Source: an uncultured SAR86 cluster bacterium (GTDB lineage: Bacteria > Pseudomonadota > Gammaproteobacteria > Magnimaribacterales > D2472). From it: 64,000 nucleotides of DNA. The stretch lies in the NCBI GenBank assembly GCA_902586925.1, contig CACIJE010000002.1, positions 115,391-179,390 on the forward strand. Reading direction: 5' to 3'. The translations under genes were made by a program, and so were the position numbers. Under the pieces are notes generated by a model. The model had not been told where the DNA came from and made no database searches. It worked only from the letters and a program-made list of their open reading frames with translations. Positions 55,830 through 64,000 of this stretch are shown here, in pieces (within the stretch, counting starts at the first letter, position 1; each line of letters opens with the position of its first letter).

Positions 55830-57680
55830 TTAGTCTTTGGGGTTAGTAAGATCTATAATAATATTATCTTTAAGTTCTTGTTCAGCCTTAAAATAATTAT
55901 ATTTTTCAAGTGAAATCTCATTTGCGGAATCTGAATCAGTAAGAATCGTTGGTTTTAAAAAAACCATTAGGTTTTTTGTACTAGTACTTGTTGAAGATGA
56001 TTGAAAAATCCTTCCTAAAAGAGGTATGGATCCTAAAATTGGAACCTTGGAGACTACCTCTTGAACATCTTCATCTATTAGTCCACCTAAAACAATTATT
56101 TGATTGTTATCTACTAAAACTGTTGTTTCTATTTCTCTTTTATTTGTAATAATATCTAAACCACTTTGAGCAACTCCAGCAATACCTGAAACACCTTGCT
56201 TAATTGTTAAAATCACTGAGGCTCCCTCATTAATCTGAGGAGTTATTTCCAATTCAATTCCAACCTCTTGTCTTGATGTTGTTCTAAAAGGATTTGAATT
56301 ATTTGTTCCTAGACTTTCTCCGGTTGTTATTGGTATTTCTTGACCAATAAACAATCTTGCTGGTTCATTATCCATGGCAAGAATTGAAGGAGTCGATAAG
56401 ATATTTGAATCTGTATCATCTGCAATTGCATTTAAAATTCCAACAAAATTATCATCTCCTTTTGTTAGATCTCCGAAACCAGCTACTAGGCCTTGAGTAT
56501 TTAGAAGAGATGAAATTGCCGTTGTTGTCAAAGTGACGTCTTGCTCATCGTCAGCTGCACCAGCAATTGCAAGCAAGTCTGCACCAGAACCAGAAAATCT
56601 TGTAATTCCAACTGGAATACTATCTTCGTCATTACCTGAATAAATTGCTTCTACTCCAAGTCTTCTGGCAGCAGTTTCAGAAAGATCAACTACAATTGCC
56701 TCAACCAATACTTGAGCTCTTCTTATATCCAATTTAGCGATAATATTTCGAATGGAGTTAAGATTTTCTTCTGCAGAAGAAATAATAAGGGCATTAGTTT
56801 TCTCATGATGAGTTATAACTGTTTTTTGTCCTTCAATATCACTTATAAAACTTCCAGATATTGAGTTTAGGATTCCAGCAATATCAGAGGCTTGAGCATA
56901 TTTAAGGTATATAACATCCATAGAATCGTTTGACATAATATCTTTATCTAATGAATCTAGAGTGGACATAATATTTCTGGTAATTAAATCATTAGCAGAT
57001 AGTATTACTGAATTTGAAGGTGAAAAAGGAATTGCAATAAATTTATTTATTGTTGGATTGTTTTGAGCTTTTAATCTGTCAAGAATTCTTACAGCCTCAA
57101 TAGAAGATAAGTTTTCAAGCTTAATTATAGATATCTTAGCTGTATTATTTTTATCTAAGTCTGAGAGTAATTCTTTAATCCTTTCAATATTACTAGCTCG
57201 ATCAACGATTAGTATTGAGTTTACTGAAGGAATACTGGATAAATGAGATTGTCTACCAGTAATGGGTTTTATCATTGGGAGAATTTCTTCGGTAGATCTA
57301 TTTATTAAAGGTATTACTTCTGTTTCAAAGCCACCTCCATTTGAATAATCTCGAGTCTGATCACGTGTAGCTTCATTTTCAGGAACAACTCTAACAAAAC
57401 TGTCTTCAGAAATCGCACTAAATCCATTCACTTGAATAGTTCTTAGATAGACGTCCCAAATTTGATTGCTATCTAGATTAGCATTTGAATATATTGTTAC
57501 CTTTCCTTTAACTCGCGGATCCAGAATAATAGTTTTTTTTGAAAATTGTGCAATATCTTGAGTTACTTTTCTAATATCTACATCTTCATAATTCAAAATA
57601 TATGAATCTTGGGAATATAAATTTTGTGCAACAATAAATAATGTTATTAATGTGTATTTAGTTACAAATTTATATTTCAT
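55830..57680 (-). CDS. gspD: Type II secretion secretin GspD
   Basis: 616 residues. Signal peptide (about 1-23), then the N0 domain (YILNYEDVDIRKVTQDIAQF), N1 to N3 repeats (starting near 95, 160 and 235), and the secretin barrel with VPILGSIPLLGRIF and LMVFLKPTIL near the end. It forms the 15-fold outer-membrane gate. No C-terminal S-domain beyond about 20 residues and no gspS pilotin gene is seen here, so targeting may depend on another lipoprotein or none. Confidence 0.96.
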   Translation of the reverse strand: MKYKFVTKYTLITLFIVAQNLYSQDSYILNYEDVDIRKVTQDIAQFSKKTIILDPRVKGKVTIYSNANLDSNQIWDVYLRTIQVNGFSAISEDSFVRVVPENEATRDQTRDYSNGGGFETEVIPLINRSTEEILPMIKPITGRQSHLSSIPSVNSILIVDRASNIERIKELLSDLDKNNTAKISIIKLENLSSIEAVRILDRLKAQNNPTINKFIAIPFSPSNSVILSANDLITRNIMSTLDSLDKDIMSNDSMDVIYLKYAQASDIAGILNSISGSFISDIEGQKTVITHHEKTNALIISSAEENLNSIRNIIAKLDIRRAQVLVEAIVVDLSETAARRLGVEAIYSGNDEDSIPVGITRFSGSGADLLAIAGAADDEQDVTLTTTAISSLLNTQGLVAGFGDLTKGDDNFVGILNAIADDTDSNILSTPSILAMDNEPARLFIGQEIPITTGESLGTNNSNPFRTTSRQEVGIELEITPQINEGASVILTIKQGVSGIAGVAQSGLDIITNKREIETTVLVDNNQIIVLGGLIDEDVQEVVSKVPILGSIPLLGRIFQSSSTSTSTKNLMVFLKPTILTDSDSANEISLEKYNYFKAEQELKDNIIIDLTNPKD

Positions 57681-58081
57681 AAGCTAATCCCAACAAGATT
57701 TTCAATTTTATATAATTTTTTATCTTTGCGAAATACTACTTCATCCTTTGAAACTTCAATTAACTCATATACTCCTTCAAGTTTTTCACCTTTTGAAACC
57801 ACATACTCCTTGTTGCCTTTTTTTAAAATTACTGAAGAATTATTTGATCCTGCTCTATAACCAATTAATTTATAATCAAAAGTTAAGGGACTTTCAATTT
57901 GATTATTGTTATCCCAAATGTCATTTTGATTATTTTGAAATTCAAAATTTGTCATATCTGGCACATTTATATTTTCAATTAGTGGTTTATTAGTAAAAGA
58001 AATAAATAAAAGACATAAAAAATAAAGCGCAGGAATAGCCAGAATTATAATTATCACTTGTTTAAATCTAATAAAATTCAT
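57677..58081 (-). CDS. gspC: Type II secretion protein GspC, minimal form
   Basis: 134 residues from the ATG at 58081; a TTG six bases earlier falls in the terminator region. A membrane helix (about 9-28) leads to the homology region (YKLIGYRAGSNNSSVILKKG to KLYKIENL, about 70-130) that contacts the GspD N0 domain. The usual PDZ or coiled-coil C-terminus of about 100 residues is absent. First gene of gspCDEFGHIJKLM; it overlaps gspD by four bases. Confidence 0.85.
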   Translation of the reverse strand: MNFIRFKQVIIIILAIPALYFLCLLFISFTNKPLIENINVPDMTNFEFQNNQNDIWDNNNQIESPLTFDYKLIGYRAGSNNSSVILKKGNKEYVVSKGEKLEGVYELIEVSKDEVVFRKDKKLYKIENLVGISL

Positions 58082-58085
58082 AATC

Positions 58086-58114
58086 AAAATGAGCTACTTA
58101 GTGTAGCTCATTTT
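58086..58114 (-). terminator. Hairpin between TBDR 58128-60758 and gspC
   Basis: A 12-base-pair stem (AAAATGAGCTAC with GTAGCTCATTTT) and five-base loop, with only four T at its end on the minus strand. It starts 14 bases after the receptor stop and ends five bases before the gspC ATG. As a leaky terminator it could let some transcripts continue into the gsp operon. Confidence 0.75.
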
Positions 58115-58127
58115 TGTAATATATAAA

Positions 58128-60758
58128 TTAAAAACTTAATTTAAAGCCTAAAGATACTGAAGTTCCAAGATTATATTGATCATATATTACAGTATCCGCC
58201 ATTGCAGCATAATACTCCTCATCAAGGATGTTTCTTAATTCAAGTGATATCTTCAAATCAGAATCATTGCTAGCATATGATATTGTTTTGGAATATACAA
58301 AATCTACTAGAAGTGGCGGTTCCTCATATATATCTGGAAGAACGTCAATACCCCTCGCTCTAACTCTGTCACTTACATAATTAACTATGAGTGTTCCTTG
58401 AGTGCCATTTTGTAAATCGTCCCATCCAAGTTGAAGGTTTGCAATTTCTTCAGATTGGCCTTGAAGTCTTGTATCTCTTCCATTTGCAAACAAGCTGGCA
58501 GCATTAACTTCTCTTCCTTGTGTATTTATATAAGTATCCGTATCACTGTAAATTACCTCAGAATCAGTAGCAGTAAAATTCATTTTAAAAATAAATTCCT
58601 TAGTGCTACCCCATTTTGAATCAGGTAATAGATCTTCATAAATTCTTTCATACTCAATTTCAAAACCAGTCACTTCAGCTGAAGGTACGTTTTGATATGA
58701 AGTAATAATTAAGTCACCAGATTCATTTACAACTTCTTCAATTGGTTTTGAAATATCTTTAAAGAAAAAGCCTGCTGTTAAGAACTGGTTAAATCCCCAA
58801 TAATATTCAACTCTTAAATCAATATTGTCTATTTCAGAATTTTCCAAGTATAGCGAACCTGATATAACCCTATCAGTATCAACATCAATAAATAATGTTG
58901 GGGATAGCTCCCTAAATGTTGGTCTCGCAATAGTTTGAGAAAGACCAAATCTTATTTGAAGATTTTCATCAAATTCAGGTAAATAAGTTAATGTGAAAGA
59001 AGGTAAAGTGTAATCTTCATCAATAACTTTCTCTATATTGTTGTCAACAATTTGGAATACATCATAAGTGTTTACCATTTGTTCGCCGTCTTCGAACCTT
59101 AAGCCTGCTGCCAATCTAAAATTTTCATTTAAATAAGCATCTAGGTTGAAATATAAAGAAGAAATTTCTAAATCGCCTTGATAACCTGCTGGCGATGAAG
59201 CTGCAGTATTTTCAATTACTATTAATCTTGATGGATCAAAATTTTTATCTTCAAATATATAATCAATTCTGTTGTCTAATCCATCGGTTGGTATTGGTCC
59301 GCCCTCAGCTAAAAATCTATAACTTCTAACCTGTGCGTCTCTATAGTTATTTGATTGATCAAACCCTGTCTTTATAATTACTTCCTGGTCTCCAAGTTGT
59401 AATGGGAATGTTAAATCGATACCAAAATTCTCATTATCATCATTTACATAACTAAACTGTGTTTGATTTCTGCCGGTATTTACATCGTAACGATAAAAGC
59501 CTCTATCATCAGTATCTTCATAGAAGACTACTCTTTCGTATGGTGCATATCTTGAAGCATCACCACCAGCAAGCCTTATGTCAAGCTCCATATTATTTTG
59601 AAAAAGATAATTATAGTTAAGTTGGTGATTTATAAGCTCTCTTTCAAAAAACTCAGTGAAATCTTCTCTGACATTTCCTGAATCAGAGGTATCATATCCT
59701 TGAAGGGTTCTAGCCTCTTTTGTACCTTTATGAATATACATGCCAGTATATTTAAGTTCTGCAGAGTCTGTTTTAATACCTGAAACAGCCATAAGATATG
59801 AAGTTACATCATTTGAAGTAGACTTAAATGTCTTATCATTGCCTCGTATAACTATTGAAGTCCCATCTCCTTGAGCTTGAATATCACCAGTTTGTCTGAT
59901 TCCTTCTTGAGTTTCCCAAGAGCTTTTTACGCCAGCTGTAAGAAGAACACCGATAGTTGCAGATTCATCATCAAGAATATCTTCAATGCCTATATCTAGT
60001 TCATCCCCATAGGTGAAACTTACCGAGTTATCCAATGGCACATCACCTGCTTGAATAACCCAAAGTTCTGAATTAACAAAGTCTCGACCTGCATTTGCAA
60101 GTTGATAAGTTTTGAAATTTGACCTATCAAGCTTTTGATTAGCATTAATTGCTCTTTGAACAAATGACGGAAAATCTCTTGTACCATCATCATATCCAAG
60201 ATCATCGTCATCACCACCATCATACAAAAGGCCATCTGATAGGGATGTTTCAGAATTGTATCCTGATGAAAAAGATAGATCTAAAATTCTTTCTGAAGGA
60301 ACAGCTTTGGTATTAATCTCTATGATACCGCCACCAAATTCACCTGGCATATCTGCTGAGTAGGTCTTTTGAACAATTGATGATTCAATAAGCTGGGTTG
60401 GAAACAAATCTAAGGGAACTACTCTTTTAAGCGGTTCTGGGCTTGGAAGACCTGAACCATTTAAAGTTGCAGCAGAATATCTCTCTCCTAGACCTCTAAC
60501 ATAAACATATTTGCCTCTAACAAGACTTAAACCAGTTAATCTTGTAAGAGCTATAGCAATATTATCATCTCCTGTTCTTTCTATCTCAGATGAATCAAGA
60601 ATCGCAGAAATTTCAGAAGTATCTCTTTTTTCATCTGGAATAAAAGAACCACTTACAACCACTTCTTCGATTTCTTGAGACACACTAAAAATTGAAAATA
60701 ATGAAAATCCAATAATAATGTTGTACTTAAGAAACTTTAATGTATTTTTTGATTTCAT
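58128..60758 (-). CDS. TonB-dependent receptor next to the T2SS operon
   Basis: 876 residues. Signal region (about 8-28), TonB box ([12 protein letters not shown]), and a plug with [35 protein letters not shown], the mark of a distinct subfamily that I recall next to T2SS genes in several proteobacteria. [13 protein letters not shown] closes the plug, and the barrel ends LGFKLSF. It starts 37 bases after the large lipoprotein gene with no hairpin between, so the two form an operon; the ligand is probably what that lipoprotein binds or releases (inference). Confidence 0.93.
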   Translation of the reverse strand: MKSKNTLKFLKYNIIIGFSLFSIFSVSQEIEEVVVSGSFIPDEKRDTSEISAILDSSEIERTGDDNIAIALTRLTGLSLVRGKYVYVRGLGERYSAATLNGSGLPSPEPLKRVVPLDLFPTQLIESSIVQKTYSADMPGEFGGGIIEINTKAVPSERILDLSFSSGYNSETSLSDGLLYDGGDDDDLGYDDGTRDFPSFVQRAINANQKLDRSNFKTYQLANAGRDFVNSELWVIQAGDVPLDNSVSFTYGDELDIGIEDILDDESATIGVLLTAGVKSSWETQEGIRQTGDIQAQGDGTSIVIRGNDKTFKSTSNDVTSYLMAVSGIKTDSAELKYTGMYIHKGTKEARTLQGYDTSDSGNVREDFTEFFERELINHQLNYNYLFQNNMELDIRLAGGDASRYAPYERVVFYEDTDDRGFYRYDVNTGRNQTQFSYVNDDNENFGIDLTFPLQLGDQEVIIKTGFDQSNNYRDAQVRSYRFLAEGGPIPTDGLDNRIDYIFEDKNFDPSRLIVIENTAASSPAGYQGDLEISSLYFNLDAYLNENFRLAAGLRFEDGEQMVNTYDVFQIVDNNIEKVIDEDYTLPSFTLTYLPEFDENLQIRFGLSQTIARPTFRELSPTLFIDVDTDRVISGSLYLENSEIDNIDLRVEYYWGFNQFLTAGFFFKDISKPIEEVVNESGDLIITSYQNVPSAEVTGFEIEYERIYEDLLPDSKWGSTKEFIFKMNFTATDSEVIYSDTDTYINTQGREVNAASLFANGRDTRLQGQSEEIANLQLGWDDLQNGTQGTLIVNYVSDRVRARGIDVLPDIYEEPPLLVDFVYSKTISYASNDSDLKISLELRNILDEEYYAAMADTVIYDQYNLGTSVSLGFKLSF

Positions 60759-60795
60759 TTATCTCTCCATTAAATATATGTTTTTAAATACAACC

Positions 60796-63759
60796 TTATT
60801 GAACTTCTATAGTTCCAGACAAAGTCCAGTTCTTATACCAAGTATCAGTAGCGCTGCTAACGGCCCCTATATATGTTGGTGTTGTAAACCAGCTGTCAGT
60901 GTTATATGCATCTGGTATTGCGGTTACGGTTGCCGCAGACTCTGCGGTTCCATTAACGACTCCAGTAAGAGTATTTACGTATGAACCACCTCCAGAATTA
61001 GCGCCATAAAGATTATTTGATCCTGCTTTAACGATCGCATCTACCTGTGCAACAGTTGCCCCACCCTCTGATGCATCTGTTTTGATATAACCAGGACAAT
61101 CCATTGCAACTGAATTCATTGAGAATGTTGGCGTAACAGCTCCTGCTTGAACTGTTTCTAAGAATGTTGTTTCAATGCAATTTGTGGTTCGGCCTGTTAC
61201 AGCACTATTTACTATTGCAACTCCATTTAAATATTGGCCTGAGACACCTTCTTTAAGCTTGAAAACATCATCAAATCCTTTTGAAATGAAAGTAAAGTTT
61301 GAGACAACTGCATTAGATCTTGGTTCAGTCAAATAACCAACTGCCTTATCAGCGTTTGTATTATCAGACTCTACAATATGGTCGCCTTTATCATTGGATT
61401 GTTGGACAATTACATATTGAAGTCTACCTTGATAACCCCAGTCAATATCTAAGTTATCATCATCAGCACCTGTACAAACGAGGTACTTAACATCGACAGT
61501 TCCACCAAAAAATTCAACACAATCATCAGCGTTGTTATGGACTTGTATATATGAAACATCTGTTCCACTCCCAACACCACCGAATGTTATTCCATTAAGT
61601 TCATTACCAGGAAAAACTTCATATCCTGCGTATTGAACTCTGACATATTTTAAGGTTCCGCTACTATCATTTGGAATTTCACCACCCATAGTATCTCCAA
61701 CAGATCCTTCAACATCTTTTTCACAAGGGTTAACTCTTGTTCCAGCTGTAGTAGAAGTTCCAGCTGTTGAATATGAACATTTGTTAATTGGTGACCTTCC
61801 AAGTAAAACTAAACCACCCCATAAACCTCTTGTATTTACAATATCTGCTTCTCCAAGAATATCTTGTCTTCCAGTCATTATTATTGGTGCAGATGAAGTT
61901 CCAACTGCATTAATTTTAGAGCCTCTTGTGACAACTAAATAATCGTTTCCAGATTCTCCGAAAACAGTAACACCAGGTTCAATTGTTAATGTTGCACTGA
62001 CACCTCCTGTTTTTGTTCCGTCTGATCCTATATCAATACCGACAGCAACCTTGCCATCTAATTTATAATAATTTCCTGCAACTAAAGTTAAATCAGTTTC
62101 TAGAACTCCAGACAACGAACATACTTTTCTTCCAAGGAGCACCTCTGATTCGAGCGTTCCGGATGGACATTCAGGATCTGTGAATAATCCTAAAGTCCAA
62201 CCAGAAGCCCAGTTGTTTTCTATATCAGACCCAGGGGAAAATGCTCCAATATAGTTAGTGGCAGAAAACCAAGTGTCAACAATATATCTCTCCTCTTTTG
62301 AGCTATAAGTTGGACATAAATCTGTAGGTGTTCCTGCAGCATGAGGTCCAACTGCACACATACCCTGAACTTTTGATACATCAAAAGCAGAAGTGACTGC
62401 ACTCTCGTTATCACCTAAAAAGAATCCTGAAACAAGAGTATTTGTTCCAATTACTAAATCTGTTGCTCTTTCTTTAATTGAAGCCTCTAATTGAGCAGCT
62501 GTAACTCCACTTGAGTCAGTATCGGCCTTGAAAGGTGATGTATCACCTGCAGCATCCATAAAGACGGAGTGATGCTGAATTTTTGGTGTTATGGCACCAT
62601 CTTGGATAGTCTCAATATTAGTAGATTCAATAAGATTTTGAGATACGTTATTTTTTACAATACCATTGATGTAAATACCAGAAACTCCCTCTTTATATTT
62701 TAGAGGTTCATCAGCACCTTGAGCTAAAAATGTAAAATTTGTAACCATAGGACGTGATCTTGGTTCTGTAAGATAACCAACTGTGGTGTCTGAATTAGTA
62801 TTATCTGACTCTACTACGTGATCACTTGCATCTGAAGATTGTTTAACAACTACAAATTGCATTTTTCCTTGGTATCCCCAATCGATATCGAGATTGTCAT
62901 CACCAGCGTTTGTGCAAATTAGATGCTTAACATTGACAGTGCCACCAAAAAACTCAACACAATCATCTTGGTTGTTATGAACTTGAACAAAATCTACTTC
63001 AGTAGCATCACCAACACCACCAAAAGTTATGCCATTTAATTCATTGCCTGGAAAAATCTCATATCCTGCGTATTCGACTCTCACAAAATTTAATTTACCT
63101 GAATTATCATTTTTGTTAGCACCGCCCATTAGTGCATTTGAACCCTCAACAACTCTTTCACACTCTGCAGTCCCTCTTACATCGTTTGAACACCTATTGA
63201 TTGGTGCTTGACCTAGAATAACCAAGCCGCCCCATAGACCTCTCTCTAATTCTCCAACTGTGCCTTCAATTGCAGTATTGTGTGTAAATCTAATTGGTTT
63301 TGATTGTGTACCATTAGCTATGATTTTTGAACCCCTGTTAACAACAAGATAATCCTGAGAAACTTTTCCTAAGATCACAGCATCTGCAGGTATTGTTAAT
63401 GTAGCTGAAACACCACCTGATTTTGTTCCATCACCACCCATGTCGACACCAACATCAACCTTTCCAAGCATTCTATACATAACGTCAGCTGTCAGAGTAA
63501 GGTCACTCGTAATAGGTCCTTGAATTGCACAAACTGTGTTTCCTGCAACTGGGGATCCATTTGTTATAAACGGAGATTCCGGACACTCTCCAGTACGAAC
63601 ATTACTGCCAGCGCCGCCTGAACCACCGCCACCAGTAGGATCAGTTAAAGAGCCTAATTCACCAGGTGATACAATACTTGTATCGCCACCCCCGCCACAT
63701 GCTACGAGAATAAATGCTGATAAAATTAAAGTGGTTTTTTTGATAGAATTGAAAAACAT
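60796..63759 (-). CDS. Large lipoprotein with two tandem homologous halves (ElpS-like candidate)
   Basis: 987 residues from ATG 63759, chosen for its perfect GGAGGG site seven bases upstream and for the resulting lipoprotein signal peptide (lipobox LVAC, Cys21). A Gly-rich linker (about 22-50) follows. Two repeats of about 480 residues then carry the same blocks: RGLWGGLVILG / RGLWGGLVLLG, AGYEIFPGNELNGITFGG, DDCVEFFGGTV, DDNLDIDWGYQG and SDNTN...VGYLTEPRS. The block order suggests a right-handed beta-helix. Enzymatic function is not visible. Position before a TBDR and T2SS operon suggests export by that system to the cell surface, as I recall for Caulobacter ElpS. Homology to ElpS itself is untested. 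Confidence 0.85.
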   Translation of the reverse strand: MFFNSIKKTTLILSAFILVACGGGGDTSIVSPGELGSLTDPTGGGGSGGAGSNVRTGECPESPFITNGSPVAGNTVCAIQGPITSDLTLTADVMYRMLGKVDVGVDMGGDGTKSGGVSATLTIPADAVILGKVSQDYLVVNRGSKIIANGTQSKPIRFTHNTAIEGTVGELERGLWGGLVILGQAPINRCSNDVRGTAECERVVEGSNALMGGANKNDNSGKLNFVRVEYAGYEIFPGNELNGITFGGVGDATEVDFVQVHNNQDDCVEFFGGTVNVKHLICTNAGDDNLDIDWGYQGKMQFVVVKQSSDASDHVVESDNTNSDTTVGYLTEPRSRPMVTNFTFLAQGADEPLKYKEGVSGIYINGIVKNNVSQNLIESTNIETIQDGAITPKIQHHSVFMDAAGDTSPFKADTDSSGVTAAQLEASIKERATDLVIGTNTLVSGFFLGDNESAVTSAFDVSKVQGMCAVGPHAAGTPTDLCPTYSSKEERYIVDTWFSATNYIGAFSPGSDIENNWASGWTLGLFTDPECPSGTLESEVLLGRKVCSLSGVLETDLTLVAGNYYKLDGKVAVGIDIGSDGTKTGGVSATLTIEPGVTVFGESGNDYLVVTRGSKINAVGTSSAPIIMTGRQDILGEADIVNTRGLWGGLVLLGRSPINKCSYSTAGTSTTAGTRVNPCEKDVEGSVGDTMGGEIPNDSSGTLKYVRVQYAGYEVFPGNELNGITFGGVGSGTDVSYIQVHNNADDCVEFFGGTVDVKYLVCTGADDDNLDIDWGYQGRLQYVIVQQSNDKGDHIVESDNTNADKAVGYLTEPRSNAVVSNFTFISKGFDDVFKLKEGVSGQYLNGVAIVNSAVTGRTTNCIETTFLETVQAGAVTPTFSMNSVAMDCPGYIKTDASEGGATVAQVDAIVKAGSNNLYGANSGGGSYVNTLTGVVNGTAESAATVTAIPDAYNTDSWFTTPTYIGAVSSATDTWYKNWTLSGTIEVQ
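60800..63590 (-). repeat. Tandem gene-internal duplication, unit about 1.44 kb
   Basis: Matching blocks in the lipoprotein gene are offset by about 1,440 bases, for example the block from 61498 and that from 62938, or 61619 and 63059. Similarity is visible at the DNA level, so the duplication is either recent or kept similar by gene conversion. Confidence 0.85.
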
Positions 63760-63841
63760 AATAGGTCCCTCCATGGAATTCATATTCCTATTTAAATTTA
63801 TGAGAGTTACTGAAGATTGAACTTAATGAAAATTAAAAAAA

Positions 63842-63876
63842 CAATTTTGTTACAAAATTTTTCAGATTTGTTACAG
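63842..63876 (-). promoter_or_regulatory. Pho-box-like direct repeats before the lipoprotein operon
   Basis: On the minus strand CTGTAAC, CTGAAAA and TTGTAAC are spaced by about 11 and 10 bases, as PhoB half-sites are in the CTGTCAT consensus. The copies TGTAACAAA are 21 bases apart, two helical turns. The array lies 83-117 bases before the lipoprotein ATG. Confidence 0.45.
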
Positions 63877-63878
63877 AT

Positions 63879-64000
63879 TTATGAAGTCTTTAAAGGTAAA
63901 GTAAACCAAAAGATTGATCCCTGAGGTTTTGCATTTTTTACCCCAACCTCACCATTTAAATTATTTACAAGATTTTTTACAATAGCAAGACCTAGGCCAC
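63879..64000 (-). CDS. Sensor histidine kinase, C-terminal fragment
   Basis: Only the last 40 residues are in the window. GLGLAIVKNLVNNLNGEVGV is the G2 box and final helix of the HATPase domain, and GSIFWFTLPL is the closing strand. TAA is at 63881-63879. The kinase lies upstream of the lipoprotein-TBDR operon on the same strand. Given the phosphorus theme it could be PhoR, but the fragment does not distinguish it from other two-component kinases. Confidence 0.85.
   Translation of the reverse strand, partial: GLGLAIVKNLVNNLNGEVGVKNAKPQGSIFWFTLPLKTS

Noticed and set aside
58087..58107. Five-codon leader frame (M-S-Y-T-K) within the hairpin before gspC
   Set aside because: It is formed by the terminator stem itself and has no Shine-Dalgarno sequence; chance is sufficient.

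Overview
The window looks like a chromosome segment of a streamlined, strongly A+T-rich marine gammaproteobacterium, most likely of the SAR86 type. This is inference: it rests on very tight gene packing (no gene-free stretch exceeds about 150 bases), five large TonB-dependent receptors (TBDRs) in 64 kb, TPR-sulfotransferases, many small hydrolases and oxidoreductases, and the gammaproteobacterial order ftsK-lolA-crcB-serS beside trxB. I saw no tRNA, rRNA, insertion sequence, prophage block or CRISPR array.

Left part (1-18 kb). Two copies of a module, TBDR followed by a TPR-sulfotransferase, lie at 1-4014 and 7468-11404 on the minus strand. Between and beyond them are two BCCT-type compatible-solute carriers, a YdjA-like nitroreductase, a peptidase E homologue, a type B carboxylesterase, a phage-like PD-(D/E)XK nuclease, two alpha/beta hydrolases and a FabH-like ketoacyl synthase. 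Both receptors of these modules carry a tyrosine-rich, cysteine-bracketed loop that I did not see in the other receptors. This suggests, but does not prove, that the neighbouring sulfotransferases act on it.

Middle part (18-40 kb). TspO, a NupC-type nucleoside carrier, a 2-oxoglutarate oxygenase, an Oar-like TBDR, a PhoD-like phosphodiesterase, then the housekeeping block serS-crcB-lolA-ftsK with divergent trxB-acuI. Next comes a nitrogen operon torF-glnK-amt preceded by a near-perfect sigma-54 promoter. After it lie a PlsC-like acyltransferase, a glycerophosphodiesterase, a UMF1-family carrier, HinT, DedA and an epoxide hydrolase.

Right part (40-64 kb). This is dominated by phosphorus: beta-propeller phytase with its TBDR and a divergent TetR regulator that has a palindromic operator, a PiT phosphate carrier, and a coupled ppk2-ppx-aquaporin operon. 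A complete type II secretion operon (gspC to gspM) follows. Immediately upstream of it are a TBDR and a large, internally duplicated lipoprotein, then a Pho-box-like repeat and the 3' end of a sensor histidine kinase. The lipoprotein-TBDR-T2SS order resembles the phosphate-starvation lipoprotein system (ElpS) I recall from Caulobacter, and is the best candidate for a coherent phosphorus-scavenging secretion/uptake system here.

Four tiny single-helix membrane proteins (32-49 residues) fit between larger genes. Several intrinsic-terminator hairpins sit directly after TBDR genes and almost touch the next start codon.
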